NCBI GenBank assembly: GCA_900540005.1
Contig: UQEM01000031.1
Location: forward strand, 1-20,819
From: an uncultured Ruminococcus sp.
GTDB taxonomy: Bacteria; Bacillota; Clostridia; Oscillospirales; Ruminococcaceae
Direction: 5' to 3'
DNA: 20,819 nucleotides
The notes under the pieces were generated by a model, which was not told the DNA's origin, ran no database searches, and saw only the letters and a program-made list of their open reading frames with translations. Of this stretch, positions 1 to 7,639 are shown one piece after another. A program made the position numbers and the translations under genes. Position 1 is the first letter of the stretch, and every line of letters starts with the position of its first letter.

Positions 1-55
1 CGTGAAATTTTGCCGAAAAGATGCGTTGTTAGGCTTAGTGTCAACACGACCTAGT
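1..55 (+). repeat. Left copy of a 55-base inverted terminal repeat
   Basis: This segment matches, in inverted orientation and at equal length, the last 55 bases of the window. By eye about 36 of 55 positions are identical without gaps. The core CTTAGTGTCAACAC at 34-47 is perfectly conserved. On the plus strand it reads as a protein tail, REILPKRCVVRLSVNTT, followed by a stop. The right copy read inward gives a similar tail ending LSVNTP and a stop. It could be the 3' end of a multi-copy ORF or one end of a dispersed element; the rest lies outside the window. Confidence 0.6.
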
Positions 56-68
56 GTATATCTGTTTA

Positions 69-109
69 TGGGGCTTTGCTCCATCCCCCACCAAAGGCAC
101 TACCTTTGG
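69..109. repeat. Hairpin-forming intergenic repeat, two adjacent stem-loops
   Basis: Two stem-loops lie back to back. The first is TGGGGC at 69-74 with GCTCCA at 78-83, closed by a TTT loop. The second is CCAAAGG at 91-97 with CCTTTGG at 103-109, with loop CACTA. The style, short GC-rich hairpins separated by C-rich spacers, resembles dispersed intergenic repeats of gut Clostridia, but I cannot name a family. It lies downstream of the cupin stop codon and may also end that transcript, although no T tract follows on the minus strand. Confidence 0.45.
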
Positions 110-138
110 AATCCCATGTGTAAAGCTTTTTCCGTTAT

Positions 139-495
139 TTATTCGGCAATAACAGCATCATCGGCTGTATAACCCTCAAGAGAGTTTTCCCTGACCTGAA
201 TACATACAAAGCTGACAGCGGATTTTTCTCCTGCAAAGAACTGTCTTTTCGCAGCCGGAGCAACTCTGATAAAATCGCCTGCGTTCAGCTCAACAGTTTC
301 GCCGTCTATCACAGCCTTTCCCTTGCCGGAAAGAATAATGTAGATCTCTTCATTCTTCTTGTGCGAATGAACAAACGGAACACCTGCACCCGCAGGAAGA
401 TTGTTAACGCTTATCTCAGCACCTGTAAGAGAAAGTTTGTCGTGCAGTTCGGTTCTTGCATCCTGTGCAACGCTTACCTTTGTGTAATTATTCAT
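139..495 (-). CDS. Small single-domain cupin protein
   Basis: This 118-residue protein is one cupin barrel. Cupin motif 1 is clear: H43 and H45 with E49/E50 in HSHKKNEE, then the glycine turn at 56-59. Motif 2 (GDFIRVAPAAKRQFF, 73-87) keeps glycine and proline but has arginine/glutamine where the third metal histidine usually sits. Metal binding, if any, would use a reduced ligand set. The function is not predictable from sequence; small cupins of this kind include isomerases, dioxygenases and sugar or ligand binders. The start is supported by GGAGG eight bases upstream of ATG. The gene is monocistronic behind a strong promoter carrying three equal dyads, which suggests tight control by an unidentified repressor. 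Confidence 0.85.
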   Translation of the reverse strand: MNNYTKVSVAQDARTELHDKLSLTGAEISVNNLPAGAGVPFVHSHKKNEEIYIILSGKGKAVIDGETVELNAGDFIRVAPAAKRQFFAGEKSAVSFVCIQVRENSLEGYTADDAVIAE

Positions 496-520
496 AATGA
501 TTACCTCCGAAAATATAATG

Positions 521-642
521 TTGTAACCTTTTTGATTACAGCATTATATTACCACATATTAGTTGTAATGTCAAGCGTTACATCTGAGTTTTGTATGACT
601 GCACAGAATTCAGTCGGCTTTGTTGTAACTATCGACATTACA
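521..642. promoter_or_regulatory. Three equal TTGTAA(C/T)-N8-TTACA dyads around the cupin promoter
   Basis: Three inverted repeats TGTAA-N9-TTACA occur at 522-540, 564-582 and 624-642, always with exactly nine bases between the half-sites. In each, a T precedes the left half and a pyrimidine follows it. One covers the start region, one covers the -35 box, and one lies upstream. This fits cooperative repression or a looping repressor. The spacing differs from the TnrA/GlnR box (TGTNA-N7-TNACA), so I do not assign a regulator. An extra TTACA half-site is at 653-657. Confidence 0.65.
546..574 (-). promoter_or_regulatory. Promoter of the cupin gene
   Basis: On the minus strand TTGACA (569-574) and TAATAT (546-551) are separated by exactly 17 bases. 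The start point would be near 539, giving a leader of roughly 44 bases before the cupin ATG. The -35 box lies inside the middle one of three dyads. Confidence 0.8.
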
Positions 643-701
643 TCAAACCTCATTACAACATAACCCCCATAAACCACTTTGCCAAGAATTCGCTCAAAAG
701 C

Positions 702-745
702 AAAAAACGCCGCAAGCGAGAAGTATTTTCCCACTTGCGGCGTTT
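702..745 (-). terminator. Intrinsic terminator of the pyridoxamine kinase gene
   Basis: On the minus strand a 12-bp perfect stem (705-716 with 734-745) ends in a run of T (702-707). It begins five bases after the kinase stop codon. The loop is 17 bases. Confidence 0.85.
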
Positions 746-749
746 ACTG

Positions 750-1586
750 TCATTTGATATATTCAATAAGCTTGCCAAGACAAAGTTCAAAGCAGCTTCC
801 GTACCACATCTCATCAAGATGAGGAACTGTAGCCTCTATGCAGTCGTGCGTGAATTTCACGGCAATTTCAAGCGCCTGCGGCAGTGTTTTTCCGAGAACC
901 ACCGCTCCCGTAAACACACTTGCAATTATATCGCCTGTTCCGTGAAAGCGATAGTCGATATTATCGCCGAAAGCCGAATAAAAGCTGTCATTTCGCGAAT
1001 CATAGGCAACTGCGCCCTGCTTTCCGTCGCCGAAACTGACTCCTGTCAGAACAGGGACAGTACAGCCGAGTTCCGCAAGCTTTCTGAGGACATTGCGAAC
1101 GTATTTCTCGTCATATTCTTCCACATACGGAATACCGAGCATGAATGAAGCCTCGGTCATATTCGGGAGAATAAAATCCGCCTTTGAGCAAAGGCTCGTC
1201 ATTTTTCTCACAAAATCGTCAGTAAAGCCGGCATAAAGCTTTCCTGCGTCACCGAGAACAGGGTCGACCACGATAAAATTATCGTTCGTACCGAAATCAT
1301 CAAAAAATTCAGACACTATCTCAACCTGCTCGATCGAGCCAAGATACCCTGTATACAGCGCGTCAAAACTCAGGTCAAGCTTTTTCCAATGCGCGGCAAT
1401 GTCGGGGATATCGCTTGTGAGGTCGCGGAAAGTATAGCCTGTAAAGCCTGTGCCGGTATGCGTTGAGAGCACCGCCGTCGGTATGACCGCAGTCTCTATT
1501 CCCATTGCTGATATTATCGGCAGCGCCACGGTCAGCGAGCACTTGCCGAAACATGATATGTCCTGTATAGATACTACTCTTTTCAT
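750..1586 (-). CDS. pdxY: Pyridoxamine/pyridoxal kinase (PdxY/PdxK type)
   Basis: The product phosphorylates pyridoxal, pyridoxamine or pyridoxine with ATP in vitamin B6 salvage, in the cytosol. The 278-residue protein shows the ribokinase-superfamily marks of this family: the N-terminal SIQDISCFGKCS, the VVDPVLGDAGKLY metal/phosphate segment, and GTGD near residue 217, whose aspartate is the usual catalytic base. Length is close to the roughly 285 residues typical of PdxY. HMP-P kinase ThiD shares the fold, but the N-terminus and DPVLGD segment favour a B6 kinase. The ATG follows a weak GAG-type ribosome site. It has its own promoter and terminator, so it is likely monocistronic, diverging from the radical SAM gene. 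Confidence 0.88.
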   Translation of the reverse strand: MKRVVSIQDISCFGKCSLTVALPIISAMGIETAVIPTAVLSTHTGTGFTGYTFRDLTSDIPDIAAHWKKLDLSFDALYTGYLGSIEQVEIVSEFFDDFGTNDNFIVVDPVLGDAGKLYAGFTDDFVRKMTSLCSKADFILPNMTEASFMLGIPYVEEYDEKYVRNVLRKLAELGCTVPVLTGVSFGDGKQGAVAYDSRNDSFYSAFGDNIDYRFHGTGDIIASVFTGAVVLGKTLPQALEIAVKFTHDCIEATVPHLDEMWYGSCFELCLGKLIEYIK

Positions 1587-1621
1587 CTCATCACTCTTTT
1601 ACTTATTGATAACGTATTACT

Positions 1622-1650
1622 ATTATATACTACTTAAATCCCAATGTCAA
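1622..1650 (-). promoter_or_regulatory. Promoter of the pyridoxamine kinase gene
   Basis: Perfect consensus on the minus strand: TTGACA (1645-1650), 17 bases, TATAAT (1622-1627). Confidence 0.85.
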
Positions 1651-1681
1651 CTTTTACGCGATATATAAAACGGCTCTTTTT

Positions 1682-1729
1682 GGAGACATTCTCCGAACCT
1701 TGACATTGTCCCCTCTGCTATGCTACAAT
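1682..1729 (+). promoter_or_regulatory. Promoter of the radical SAM gene with a short upstream dyad
   Basis: TTGACA (1700-1705) and TACAAT (1724-1729) are separated by 18 bases. A dyad, GGAGA-CAT-TCTCC (1682-1694), lies five bases upstream of the -35 box and could be an operator; no known regulator is recognised. Confidence 0.65.
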
Positions 1730-1749
1730 AAGCGGTAAGGAGTGGTTTT

Positions 1750-2694
1750 ATGGAAAAAAATCCTTTTATATATACGCTTGACAACAAAAGATATCACACG
1801 CTGAACTACTACAACCGCACAAACTTCGGAGGAAAAATATACAAAGCCTCGCTTAACTGCGGCTTCACCTGCCCGAATCTTGACGGTTCAAGAGGCACCG
1901 GCGGCTGTATCTTCTGCGACGGCGGAAGCGGCTACTTTACCGCACCCCAACTGACTGCGGTCCAGCAGCTCAACTCCGAAATTGCAAGACTTCACAAAAA
2001 ATTCGGTACAGATGTGCCTGTTATAGCCTATTTTCAGGCAAACACCAACACCTATGCACCCGTTGAAAAGCTCCGCGAGCTGTACTATTCTGTCTTGGAA
2101 TGCCCGCAGGTTCGCGGACTATCAATAGGTACGCGCGCTGACTGCCTGCCCGATGATGTGCTCGACCTGCTGTCGGAACTGAATGAAAAAACCGCGCTCA
2201 CAGTCGAGTTAGGAATGCAGTCCATGCATGAAAGTACGATCAGGCTCATCAACCGCTGCTGCACTCATGAGGAATTTGTAAGCGGATTTAACAGACTGAA
2301 AAGCCGAGAGATCCGCACCTGTCTGCACATCATAAACGGACTTCCGCAAGAAACCCCTGATATGATGCTCGAAACTGCAAGAGAAACCGCTCGGCTTGCC
2401 CCCTCTGCGGTAAAGCTGCAAATGCTGCACGTTATAAAAGGAACGCCCCTCGAAAAGCTTTACCTTTCGGGGGACGTGAAACTCCTCTCGCGCGAGGAAT
2501 ATATTGATATAATTGTTCGTCAGCTTGAAGTACTGCCGCCGGAAGTCGTAATTGAGCGGATAACGGGAGACGGTGACAAATCAAAGCTTATCGCGCCGAA
2601 ATGGAGCGCGGATAAAATTGCCGTACTCGGCGGGATAGACAAGCGTCTTGCCAATCTTGATACATGGCAGGGAAAACTTTATGAAGCAAACTGA
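1750..2694 (+). CDS. Radical SAM protein of the TIGR01212 (YhcC/YtqA) family
   Basis: A 314-residue radical SAM protein. The cluster cysteines follow the YhcC-type pattern, CPN-x9-CxxC: C41, C53 and C56, with an additional C37. The segments IAYFQANTNTYAP, SIGTRADCLPDDVLDLL, VELGMQSMHESTIRLINR and HVIKGTPLEKLY are characteristic of this conserved family and match an Elp3-like radical SAM core. The substrate is not established to my knowledge. The start has AAGGAG seven bases before ATG. It is monocistronic, and its last 16 bases overlap the 3' end of the converging ABC transporter gene. Its likely terminator lies inside that opposing gene. Confidence 0.9.
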   Translation: MEKNPFIYTLDNKRYHTLNYYNRTNFGGKIYKASLNCGFTCPNLDGSRGTGGCIFCDGGSGYFTAPQLTAVQQLNSEIARLHKKFGTDVPVIAYFQANTNTYAPVEKLRELYYSVLECPQVRGLSIGTRADCLPDDVLDLLSELNEKTALTVELGMQSMHESTIRLINRCCTHEEFVSGFNRLKSREIRTCLHIINGLPQETPDMMLETARETARLAPSAVKLQMLHVIKGTPLEKLYLSGDVKLLSREEYIDIIVRQLEVLPPEVVIERITGDGDKSKLIAPKWSADKIAVLGGIDKRLANLDTWQGKLYEAN

Positions 2695-4418
2695 CTGTTG
2701 TAAAGGCGTGCGTAAAAGCCGCCTTTTTTCATTAACTCGTGGTGGCTGCCCTTTTCTATAATGTTGCCGTTGTTCATAACGAGGATAACGTCCGAATTCT
2801 TGATAGTCGAAAGTCGGTGAGCGATAATAAAGCTGGTCTTGCCCTCCATAAGCTTGACAAACGCACGCTGAATTCGGTGCTCGGTGCGGAGGTCGATAGA
2901 GCTCGTAGCCTCATCGAGAATAAGCATGGGCGGATCCATTAGCATTACGCGGGCAATACAGATAAGCTGTTTCTGACCCTGTGAGAGTCCGCTGCTTTCG
3001 CTTATCACGGTATCGTAACCATTGGGCAGACGCTTGATAAAGCCGTGCGCATGAACCGCTTTGGCAGCCGCTATGATCTGCTCACGGCTTGCATTCGGGA
3101 GTCCGAAAGCGATATTCTCGGCAACTGTTCCGGTAAACACCCATGTCTCCTGAAGCACCATGCCGAAACAGCTTCGCAGGCTGTCGCGAGTGATCTCAGA
3201 AGCGTCTTTGCCCGAAACTGTGATCTTTCCGCTGTCGATATCGTAGAACCTCAGCAGGAGATTGATTATGGTGGACTTGCCGCAGCCTGTAGGGCCGACA
3301 ATCGCCACGCGCTCGCCCGGAGCTACATCAAGGCTGAAATTCTGTATAAGCTTGCGGTCAGGAACATACGAGAAACAAACGTCCTCAAAGGTGAGCGCTC
3401 CTGTGCAGGAATCAACGCTCTCCTTATGTGAATCGTCCGAAACTTCCTCCTCGTCAAGCACGTCAAAAACTCTCTGTGCAGAGGCAACTGCGTTCTGAAG
3501 TTCCGCGAAAACGCCCGAGATCTCATTAAACGGCTTTGTGTACTGATTTGAGTACGCAAGGAAACTCTGGAGACTTCCGACCGTCATCTTGCCGATAAAG
3601 GAAACCTTACCGATTACGCCAAGTGCTCCGAGACAACCGACCGCGGCATAGATAAGTCCGTTTACGAAACGCGTAGTCGGATTGGTCATCGAGCTGAAAA
3701 ATGTTGCCTTTGCACCGATTTTTCCATACTCTGAATTCACCTTTTCAAAACGCTCAAGAGCTCGTTCGTCATAGACAAATGCCTTTACTATCTTCTGATT
3801 TCCTGCCATTTCCTCAGAAATTCCCACCATATCGCCGCGGAGCTTTGACTGCTTCATGTAGTAATCGTGGGTCGCCTTTGTGATCTTTGAGGCAGCAAAA
3901 AATGAAAGCGGAGTAAGCAGAACAACAACGATAGCTATTCGCACATTTATAGTCATCATAAAAATGAGAGTTCCGAGAATAGTTATAACACCGCTGAAAA
4001 ACTGCGTAAATCCCTGCAAAAGTCCGTCCGAGATGATTTCAATGTCGTTGATAACACGGCTCGTAAGCTCACCCTTTGTGTGACCGTCAATATAGCGGAG
4101 CGGTACTCTTTCAAGTTTGTTGAAGATATCCGTGCGCAGGTCGCGAACTGTCAGAAATGCAAGCTTGTTTGTACAAAGGCTCATCAGCCATTGGAAAAGC
4201 GCGCTTGCCGCAACCATTGCCGCAAGTCCGAGGGCAATATTTTTCAATCCGTCAAAATCTACTCTGCCCTTGGAGATACACAGGTCTATCGCACGTCCGG
4301 TGAAGATCGGAACAGCAAGCGAGAGTGAAACTCCCAGCAGCGCAAAAATCAGTGTTCCGGCAAAAAATCTGATATGCGGACGGGCGTATGAGAATACTCT
4401 TTTTAATGTTTTAAGCAT
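2679..4418 (-). CDS. ABC exporter half-transporter, canonical ATPase subunit
   Basis: This is the second gene of a pair encoding a heterodimeric type IV ABC exporter. From the chosen start it has 579 residues: a six-helix membrane domain (about 15-310), then an ATPase domain. Walker A GPTGCGKST is at 375-383, Walker B LILDE has catalytic E503, and the switch histidine is H534 (IAHRLST). Its signature is LSQGQ (478-482) rather than LSGGQ. An upstream in-frame ATG at 4439 is possible, but AGGAGG lies nine bases before the ATG at 4418, which therefore looks like the true start. That start overlaps the partner's stop in the eight-base ATGCTTAA, implying translational coupling. The cargo is unknown; relatives (BmrCD, LmrCD, TM287/288) export drugs, lipids or peptides. 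Confidence 0.92.
   Translation of the reverse strand: MLKTLKRVFSYARPHIRFFAGTLIFALLGVSLSLAVPIFTGRAIDLCISKGRVDFDGLKNIALGLAAMVAASALFQWLMSLCTNKLAFLTVRDLRTDIFNKLERVPLRYIDGHTKGELTSRVINDIEIISDGLLQGFTQFFSGVITILGTLIFMMTINVRIAIVVVLLTPLSFFAASKITKATHDYYMKQSKLRGDMVGISEEMAGNQKIVKAFVYDERALERFEKVNSEYGKIGAKATFFSSMTNPTTRFVNGLIYAAVGCLGALGVIGKVSFIGKMTVGSLQSFLAYSNQYTKPFNEISGVFAELQNAVASAQRVFDVLDEEEVSDDSHKESVDSCTGALTFEDVCFSYVPDRKLIQNFSLDVAPGERVAIVGPTGCGKSTIINLLLRFYDIDSGKITVSGKDASEITRDSLRSCFGMVLQETWVFTGTVAENIAFGLPNASREQIIAAAKAVHAHGFIKRLPNGYDTVISESSGLSQGQKQLICIARVMLMDPPMLILDEATSSIDLRTEHRIQRAFVKLMEGKTSFIIAHRLSTIKNSDVILVMNNGNIIEKGSHHELMKKGGFYARLYNSQFAS
2702..2729 (+). terminator. Terminator of the radical SAM gene, nested in an opposing coding region
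   Basis: AAAGGCG (2702-2708) pairs with CGCCTTT (2720-2726), and the T run extends to 2729. It starts eight bases after the radical SAM stop codon. The same bases encode the conserved GFYARLYNSQ-type C-terminus of the ABC protein on the other strand. Confidence 0.7.
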
Positions 4419-6150
4419 TTGCTCCGTCCTCCTTTTCATTCATCTGTGAACGGTAAATTTCGCTGTAGACCTCGCAGTTTTCGAGGAGTTCGGCATGAGT
4501 TCCGATTCCGACAGTCTGTCCGTCCTCCATAACGACTATCTTGTCAGCGTCCATGAAAGAGGTGGTGCGCTGTGATATCATTATGACTGTCGTATCCGGC
4601 ATATCACTTGCAATTGCACGTCTCAGCGCAAGGTCTGTCGCATAGTCAAGCGCACTCGACGAGTCATCAAGGATAAGAATATCGGGATTTCCCACGAGGG
4701 CGCGGGCAATGGAGATACGCTGTTTCTGACCGCCCGAGAGATTCTTTCCTCCCTGCGATATTGCAGTATCAAGACCGTTTGTGAGTTTAGATACAAACTC
4801 CCATGCCTGAGCGGTTTTGAGTGCCGCGATTATCTCCTCATCGGAAGCGTCCTTCTTGCGAAGCTGCATATTCTCGCGGACAGTTCCCGAAAACAGTACT
4901 GATTTCTGCGGAACATATCCGATAGTACGCCTTAGCGAGTCGGGGTCATACTTGCAGACGTCCTTGCCGTAAACGACAACTTCCCCTGACTTAGTCCTGT
5001 AAAAGCACGGGATAAGCATGGCGAGCGTTGACTTACCGCTTCCCGTACCGCCGATAATACCGAGCGTTTCGCCCTTGTTTATCGTAAACGAGATATTATC
5101 TATAGAGTCCTCGCCTGCATTCTCATATGCAAATGAAACGTTTTTAAACTCTATTATCGGTCTTTCGCTTGCAGCCGTATCAACGTTCTCGCCCTTGCTT
5201 TCAACTTCGGGTTCAACGTCAAAAACTTCGCTTATTCTGTTTGCCGAGGCAAAAGCCTTTGTGAATGTAACTATCAGATTCGCAAGAACTATGAGCGCGA
5301 GCAGTATCTGCGTCATGTAGTTTACAAACGCTGTAAGTTCGCCCTGTGTGAGCGAACCTGCGTCAATGCGGATTCCGCCGAACCAGATGATAGCGGCAAT
5401 CCCGAGATTCATTACCATAAAAGCGAAAGGATTAAGTATTGCGGAAATTTTTCCGACAGCGATAGAACTCGTTGTTATTCCATCTACAGCCTCGTCAAAC
5501 TTCTTTATCTCGTTGCCCTGTCTTGAAAACGCGCGGATAACTCTCGTTCCCTCAAGATTTTCACGGGTAAGAAGCGCTGCACGGTCAAGCCTTTTCTGCG
5601 TTGTCTTGTACATAGGTATAGTCTTGTGCATGATGAGGAAGATAACGCCAGAGATCAGCGGAGCAGCAATAAAGAAGATTATTGAAAGCTTCACATCTAT
5701 CATGACCGCCATGACCGCTGCACCGATTACAAGGAATGGAGCGCGGACGGCAAGTCGGATAAACATATTAACACCGTTCTGAACGGTATTTGTATCATTG
5801 GTGAGACGGTTCACAATAGAAGAAGTTCCCACTCTGTCGATCCCACTGTACGAAAGCGAATTTATGTGCTTGTACAGAGCAGTTCTCAGCTCCGTGCCGA
5901 AACCGTAAGCGCACCTCGCTGCGAGAAACTGACAGGTCAGCGCGAAACCAAGACCGCACACGCCGAGAAGAACAATAACTCCGCTCATTTTCAGAACATA
6001 TGCACTGTCATGGTTTGAAATGCCGTTGTCGATGATCTTAGCCATAACATATGGTACGATAAGCTCAAAAATAGCCTCCAGCAGTTTGAAAAACGGTCCG
6101 AAAATCAGTTCCTTTTTATAGTTTTTAAGATATTTTAACAATTTTTTCAT
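4411..6150 (-). CDS. ABC exporter half-transporter, degenerate ATPase subunit
   Basis: First gene of the ABC exporter pair, 579 residues, the same length as its partner. The membrane domain (about 15-310) precedes an ATPase domain with Walker A GGTGSGKST (367-375) and a canonical LSGGQ signature (471-475). The Walker B reads ILILDD, so D496 replaces the catalytic glutamate, and Q527 replaces the switch histidine (MISQRTT). In the heterodimer, this subunit's Walker motifs meet the partner's LSQGQ to form the degenerate site. The partner's Walker motifs meet this LSGGQ to form the consensus site. That is the known asymmetric arrangement of TM287/288-like exporters. The ribosome site AGAGG lies five bases upstream of ATG. 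The gene follows the pyrophosphorylase gene after a hairpin. Confidence 0.92.
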   Translation of the reverse strand: MKKLLKYLKNYKKELIFGPFFKLLEAIFELIVPYVMAKIIDNGISNHDSAYVLKMSGVIVLLGVCGLGFALTCQFLAARCAYGFGTELRTALYKHINSLSYSGIDRVGTSSIVNRLTNDTNTVQNGVNMFIRLAVRAPFLVIGAAVMAVMIDVKLSIIFFIAAPLISGVIFLIMHKTIPMYKTTQKRLDRAALLTRENLEGTRVIRAFSRQGNEIKKFDEAVDGITTSSIAVGKISAILNPFAFMVMNLGIAAIIWFGGIRIDAGSLTQGELTAFVNYMTQILLALIVLANLIVTFTKAFASANRISEVFDVEPEVESKGENVDTAASERPIIEFKNVSFAYENAGEDSIDNISFTINKGETLGIIGGTGSGKSTLAMLIPCFYRTKSGEVVVYGKDVCKYDPDSLRRTIGYVPQKSVLFSGTVRENMQLRKKDASDEEIIAALKTAQAWEFVSKLTNGLDTAISQGGKNLSGGQKQRISIARALVGNPDILILDDSSSALDYATDLALRRAIASDMPDTTVIMISQRTTSFMDADKIVVMEDGQTVGIGTHAELLENCEVYSEIYRSQMNEKEDGANA

Positions 6151-6168
6151 ATTTTCCTCTTACACAAA

Positions 6169-6193
6169 TATCTCCCCGAAGAACGGGGAGATA
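6169..6193 (-). terminator. Intercistronic hairpin between the pyrophosphorylase and ABC genes
   Basis: A perfect 10-bp stem (6169-6178 with 6184-6193, loop of five) starts just after the pyrophosphorylase stop codon. On the minus strand it is followed by ATTTGTG, a poor T tract, so it may be a leaky terminator or RNA-stability element. On the plus strand a six-T run follows after two bases, but no plus-strand gene ends here. Confidence 0.55.
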
Positions 6194-6199
6194 CGTTTT

Positions 6200-7429
6200 T
6201 TATAATTTTACGCCGTTTTCCTTGAGAAGCTCGCGGGCAGAGTCAACAGAATCAACACCGCTCGAATTCTTGACCGGAGCAAATTCACGGTTTCTCACAA
6301 CTTCATACGCAAGACAGCTATCCTGCATATGAACCATGTCAAGCACGAGAGTTTCAAACTTGTGGCCGTTAGGTTTTTCGGGAGAGATCATCTCGCCGTT
6401 TTCATTCATATAAGGTATCTTCTTATCGACAATGTGTACCGGCAGTTTCTTGCCGCTTATCTCAAGAAGCTTTTCAACATTGAACAGATAATTGAGTATA
6501 ACTCCGAATCTGTATGAAAGATCACCGTTTTCATCGCGGAGAGTGCGCATCTCATCGGTCATTTCGTAATACTCAACGATTGAGGGCATACCGTCCTCAA
6601 GGCAGAGGACTCCTACACGTTCATCGGGATCAGCCTTGCTGACCACCTTACTTCCCGACTGCATACCCGATTCAATGACAGCTCCGATAAACAGCGGATC
6701 AGCGATTCGCTGGAGAACATTGTCGACCGCGAATACATTCAGCCATTCAACGCCCTTTTCCTTGATATCCTCCATAAGTCCCGCTCTCAGAAGCGATGAG
6801 AACCAGTCGCCGTTTCCGTTAGGAGACATTGATATCCTGCCCTTGTCCTCCATATAGATCTTGCCGCTGAAATCGACCGACGGAGCCATATCCTGAATAA
6901 AGAAACGGACAAACTCGCTGTTATAGCCGAAATAGCCCATTTTCTCAAAGAACTTAACTGTATCGTCGTGGTTTTTTTCGCTTGTCATGATATACAGCGG
7001 AATCCATGTGCCGGTCTGCTTAACGACGTCCATAAGGTTGCTGATGAGACATTCAAAGATGTACAGTTCGCGTGAAACGCCTATATTGAACATTCCCTTC
7101 GGCTTATCGAATCCGAGACGTGTTCCCTGTCCGCCTGCAAGAAGAACAGCGGCAACCTTTCCGGCCCTGAGCGCCTCCAGACCTGTCTTTTCATAGGATT
7201 CGCTGTTGGCAGCTATATCATCGATCGTTGCAGCACCGAGCGGCTCAAATTTTCCGCGCTTGCTGCTGATGTTATTAGCGTTATCAAGATTTTCAAGGAC
7301 AGATAAGTCGATAAGGTCGATTTGTGCAAGAAGTGAAGCCTGCTCTGCCGGACTAAGCTCATCATAGCATTTTAATATGTGCTCCTGACCAAACTTTGAA
7401 AGATAGTTCTTAGCTTCTTCATACGTCAT
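6200..7429 (-). CDS. UDPGP-family UDP-HexNAc pyrophosphorylase-like protein
   Basis: The product should form a UDP-sugar from UTP and a sugar 1-phosphate in the cytosol. Within 409 residues it carries the nucleotide-binding signature LLAGGQGTRLG-FDKPKG (96-112). It also has a series of segments typical of the eukaryotic UAP1/AGX branch: SPNGNGDWF, VFAVDNVLQRIADP, DERVGVL, VEYYEM, then KKIPYMNENG and KPNGHKFE. This makes UDP-N-acetylglucosamine or -galactosamine more likely than UDP-glucose, but the sugar is not proven. Bacterial UDPGP type 1 proteins of about 400 residues are common in Clostridia and distinct from GlmU. I chose the ATG at 7429 because AAGGAGG lies nine bases upstream; an upstream ATG at 7474 has no such support. 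The product may feed cell-envelope glycans. Confidence 0.88.
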   Translation of the reverse strand: MTYEEAKNYLSKFGQEHILKCYDELSPAEQASLLAQIDLIDLSVLENLDNANNISSKRGKFEPLGAATIDDIAANSESYEKTGLEALRAGKVAAVLLAGGQGTRLGFDKPKGMFNIGVSRELYIFECLISNLMDVVKQTGTWIPLYIMTSEKNHDDTVKFFEKMGYFGYNSEFVRFFIQDMAPSVDFSGKIYMEDKGRISMSPNGNGDWFSSLLRAGLMEDIKEKGVEWLNVFAVDNVLQRIADPLFIGAVIESGMQSGSKVVSKADPDERVGVLCLEDGMPSIVEYYEMTDEMRTLRDENGDLSYRFGVILNYLFNVEKLLEISGKKLPVHIVDKKIPYMNENGEMISPEKPNGHKFETLVLDMVHMQDSCLAYEVVRNREFAPVKNSSGVDSVDSARELLKENGVKL

Positions 7430-7532
7430 TCCATGTTTCCTCCTTAGTGCCAATATTAGAACGTACCTGAGCAAACGGCTCTATTGTATTGCCTGCCGCC
7501 TGACAGTCCAATTAATATAGTGTAATGTTAAT

Positions 7533-7561
7533 ATTATACCACACTTAAAGGCAATAGTCAA
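7533..7561 (-). promoter_or_regulatory. Promoter of the pyrophosphorylase gene, possibly also driving the ABC pair
   Basis: On the minus strand TTGACT (7556-7561), 17 bases, TATAAT (7533-7538). The leader is about 97 bases and contains a small GAGC-CGTTT-GCTC hairpin but no recognised riboswitch. Confidence 0.8.
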
Positions 7562-7581
7562 TCAGAAAGCTGAAAAAGCAT

Positions 7582-7611
7582 AAAAAAATCCCGATACTTT
7601 TCAGTATCGGG
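7582..7611 (-). terminator. Intrinsic terminator of the tRNA-Pro gene
   Basis: On the minus strand, CCCGATACT and AGTATCGGG form a nine-bp stem with a four-base loop (7590-7611), followed by a run of seven T (7582-7588). It lies about 30 bases after the tRNA CCA end. Confidence 0.9.
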
Positions 7612-7639
7612 ACAATAGGGGGTTACGTCAATTGCTTAT

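Noticed and set aside
522..642. TnrA/GlnR binding sites at the cupin promoter
   Set aside because: The half-sites look alike, but the spacer is nine bases in all three dyads, not the seven of the TnrA/GlnR box.
591..1148. Plus-strand ORF of 185 residues over the B6 kinase gene
   Set aside because: Antisense to a clear kinase gene and lacking recognisable domains or a ribosome site.
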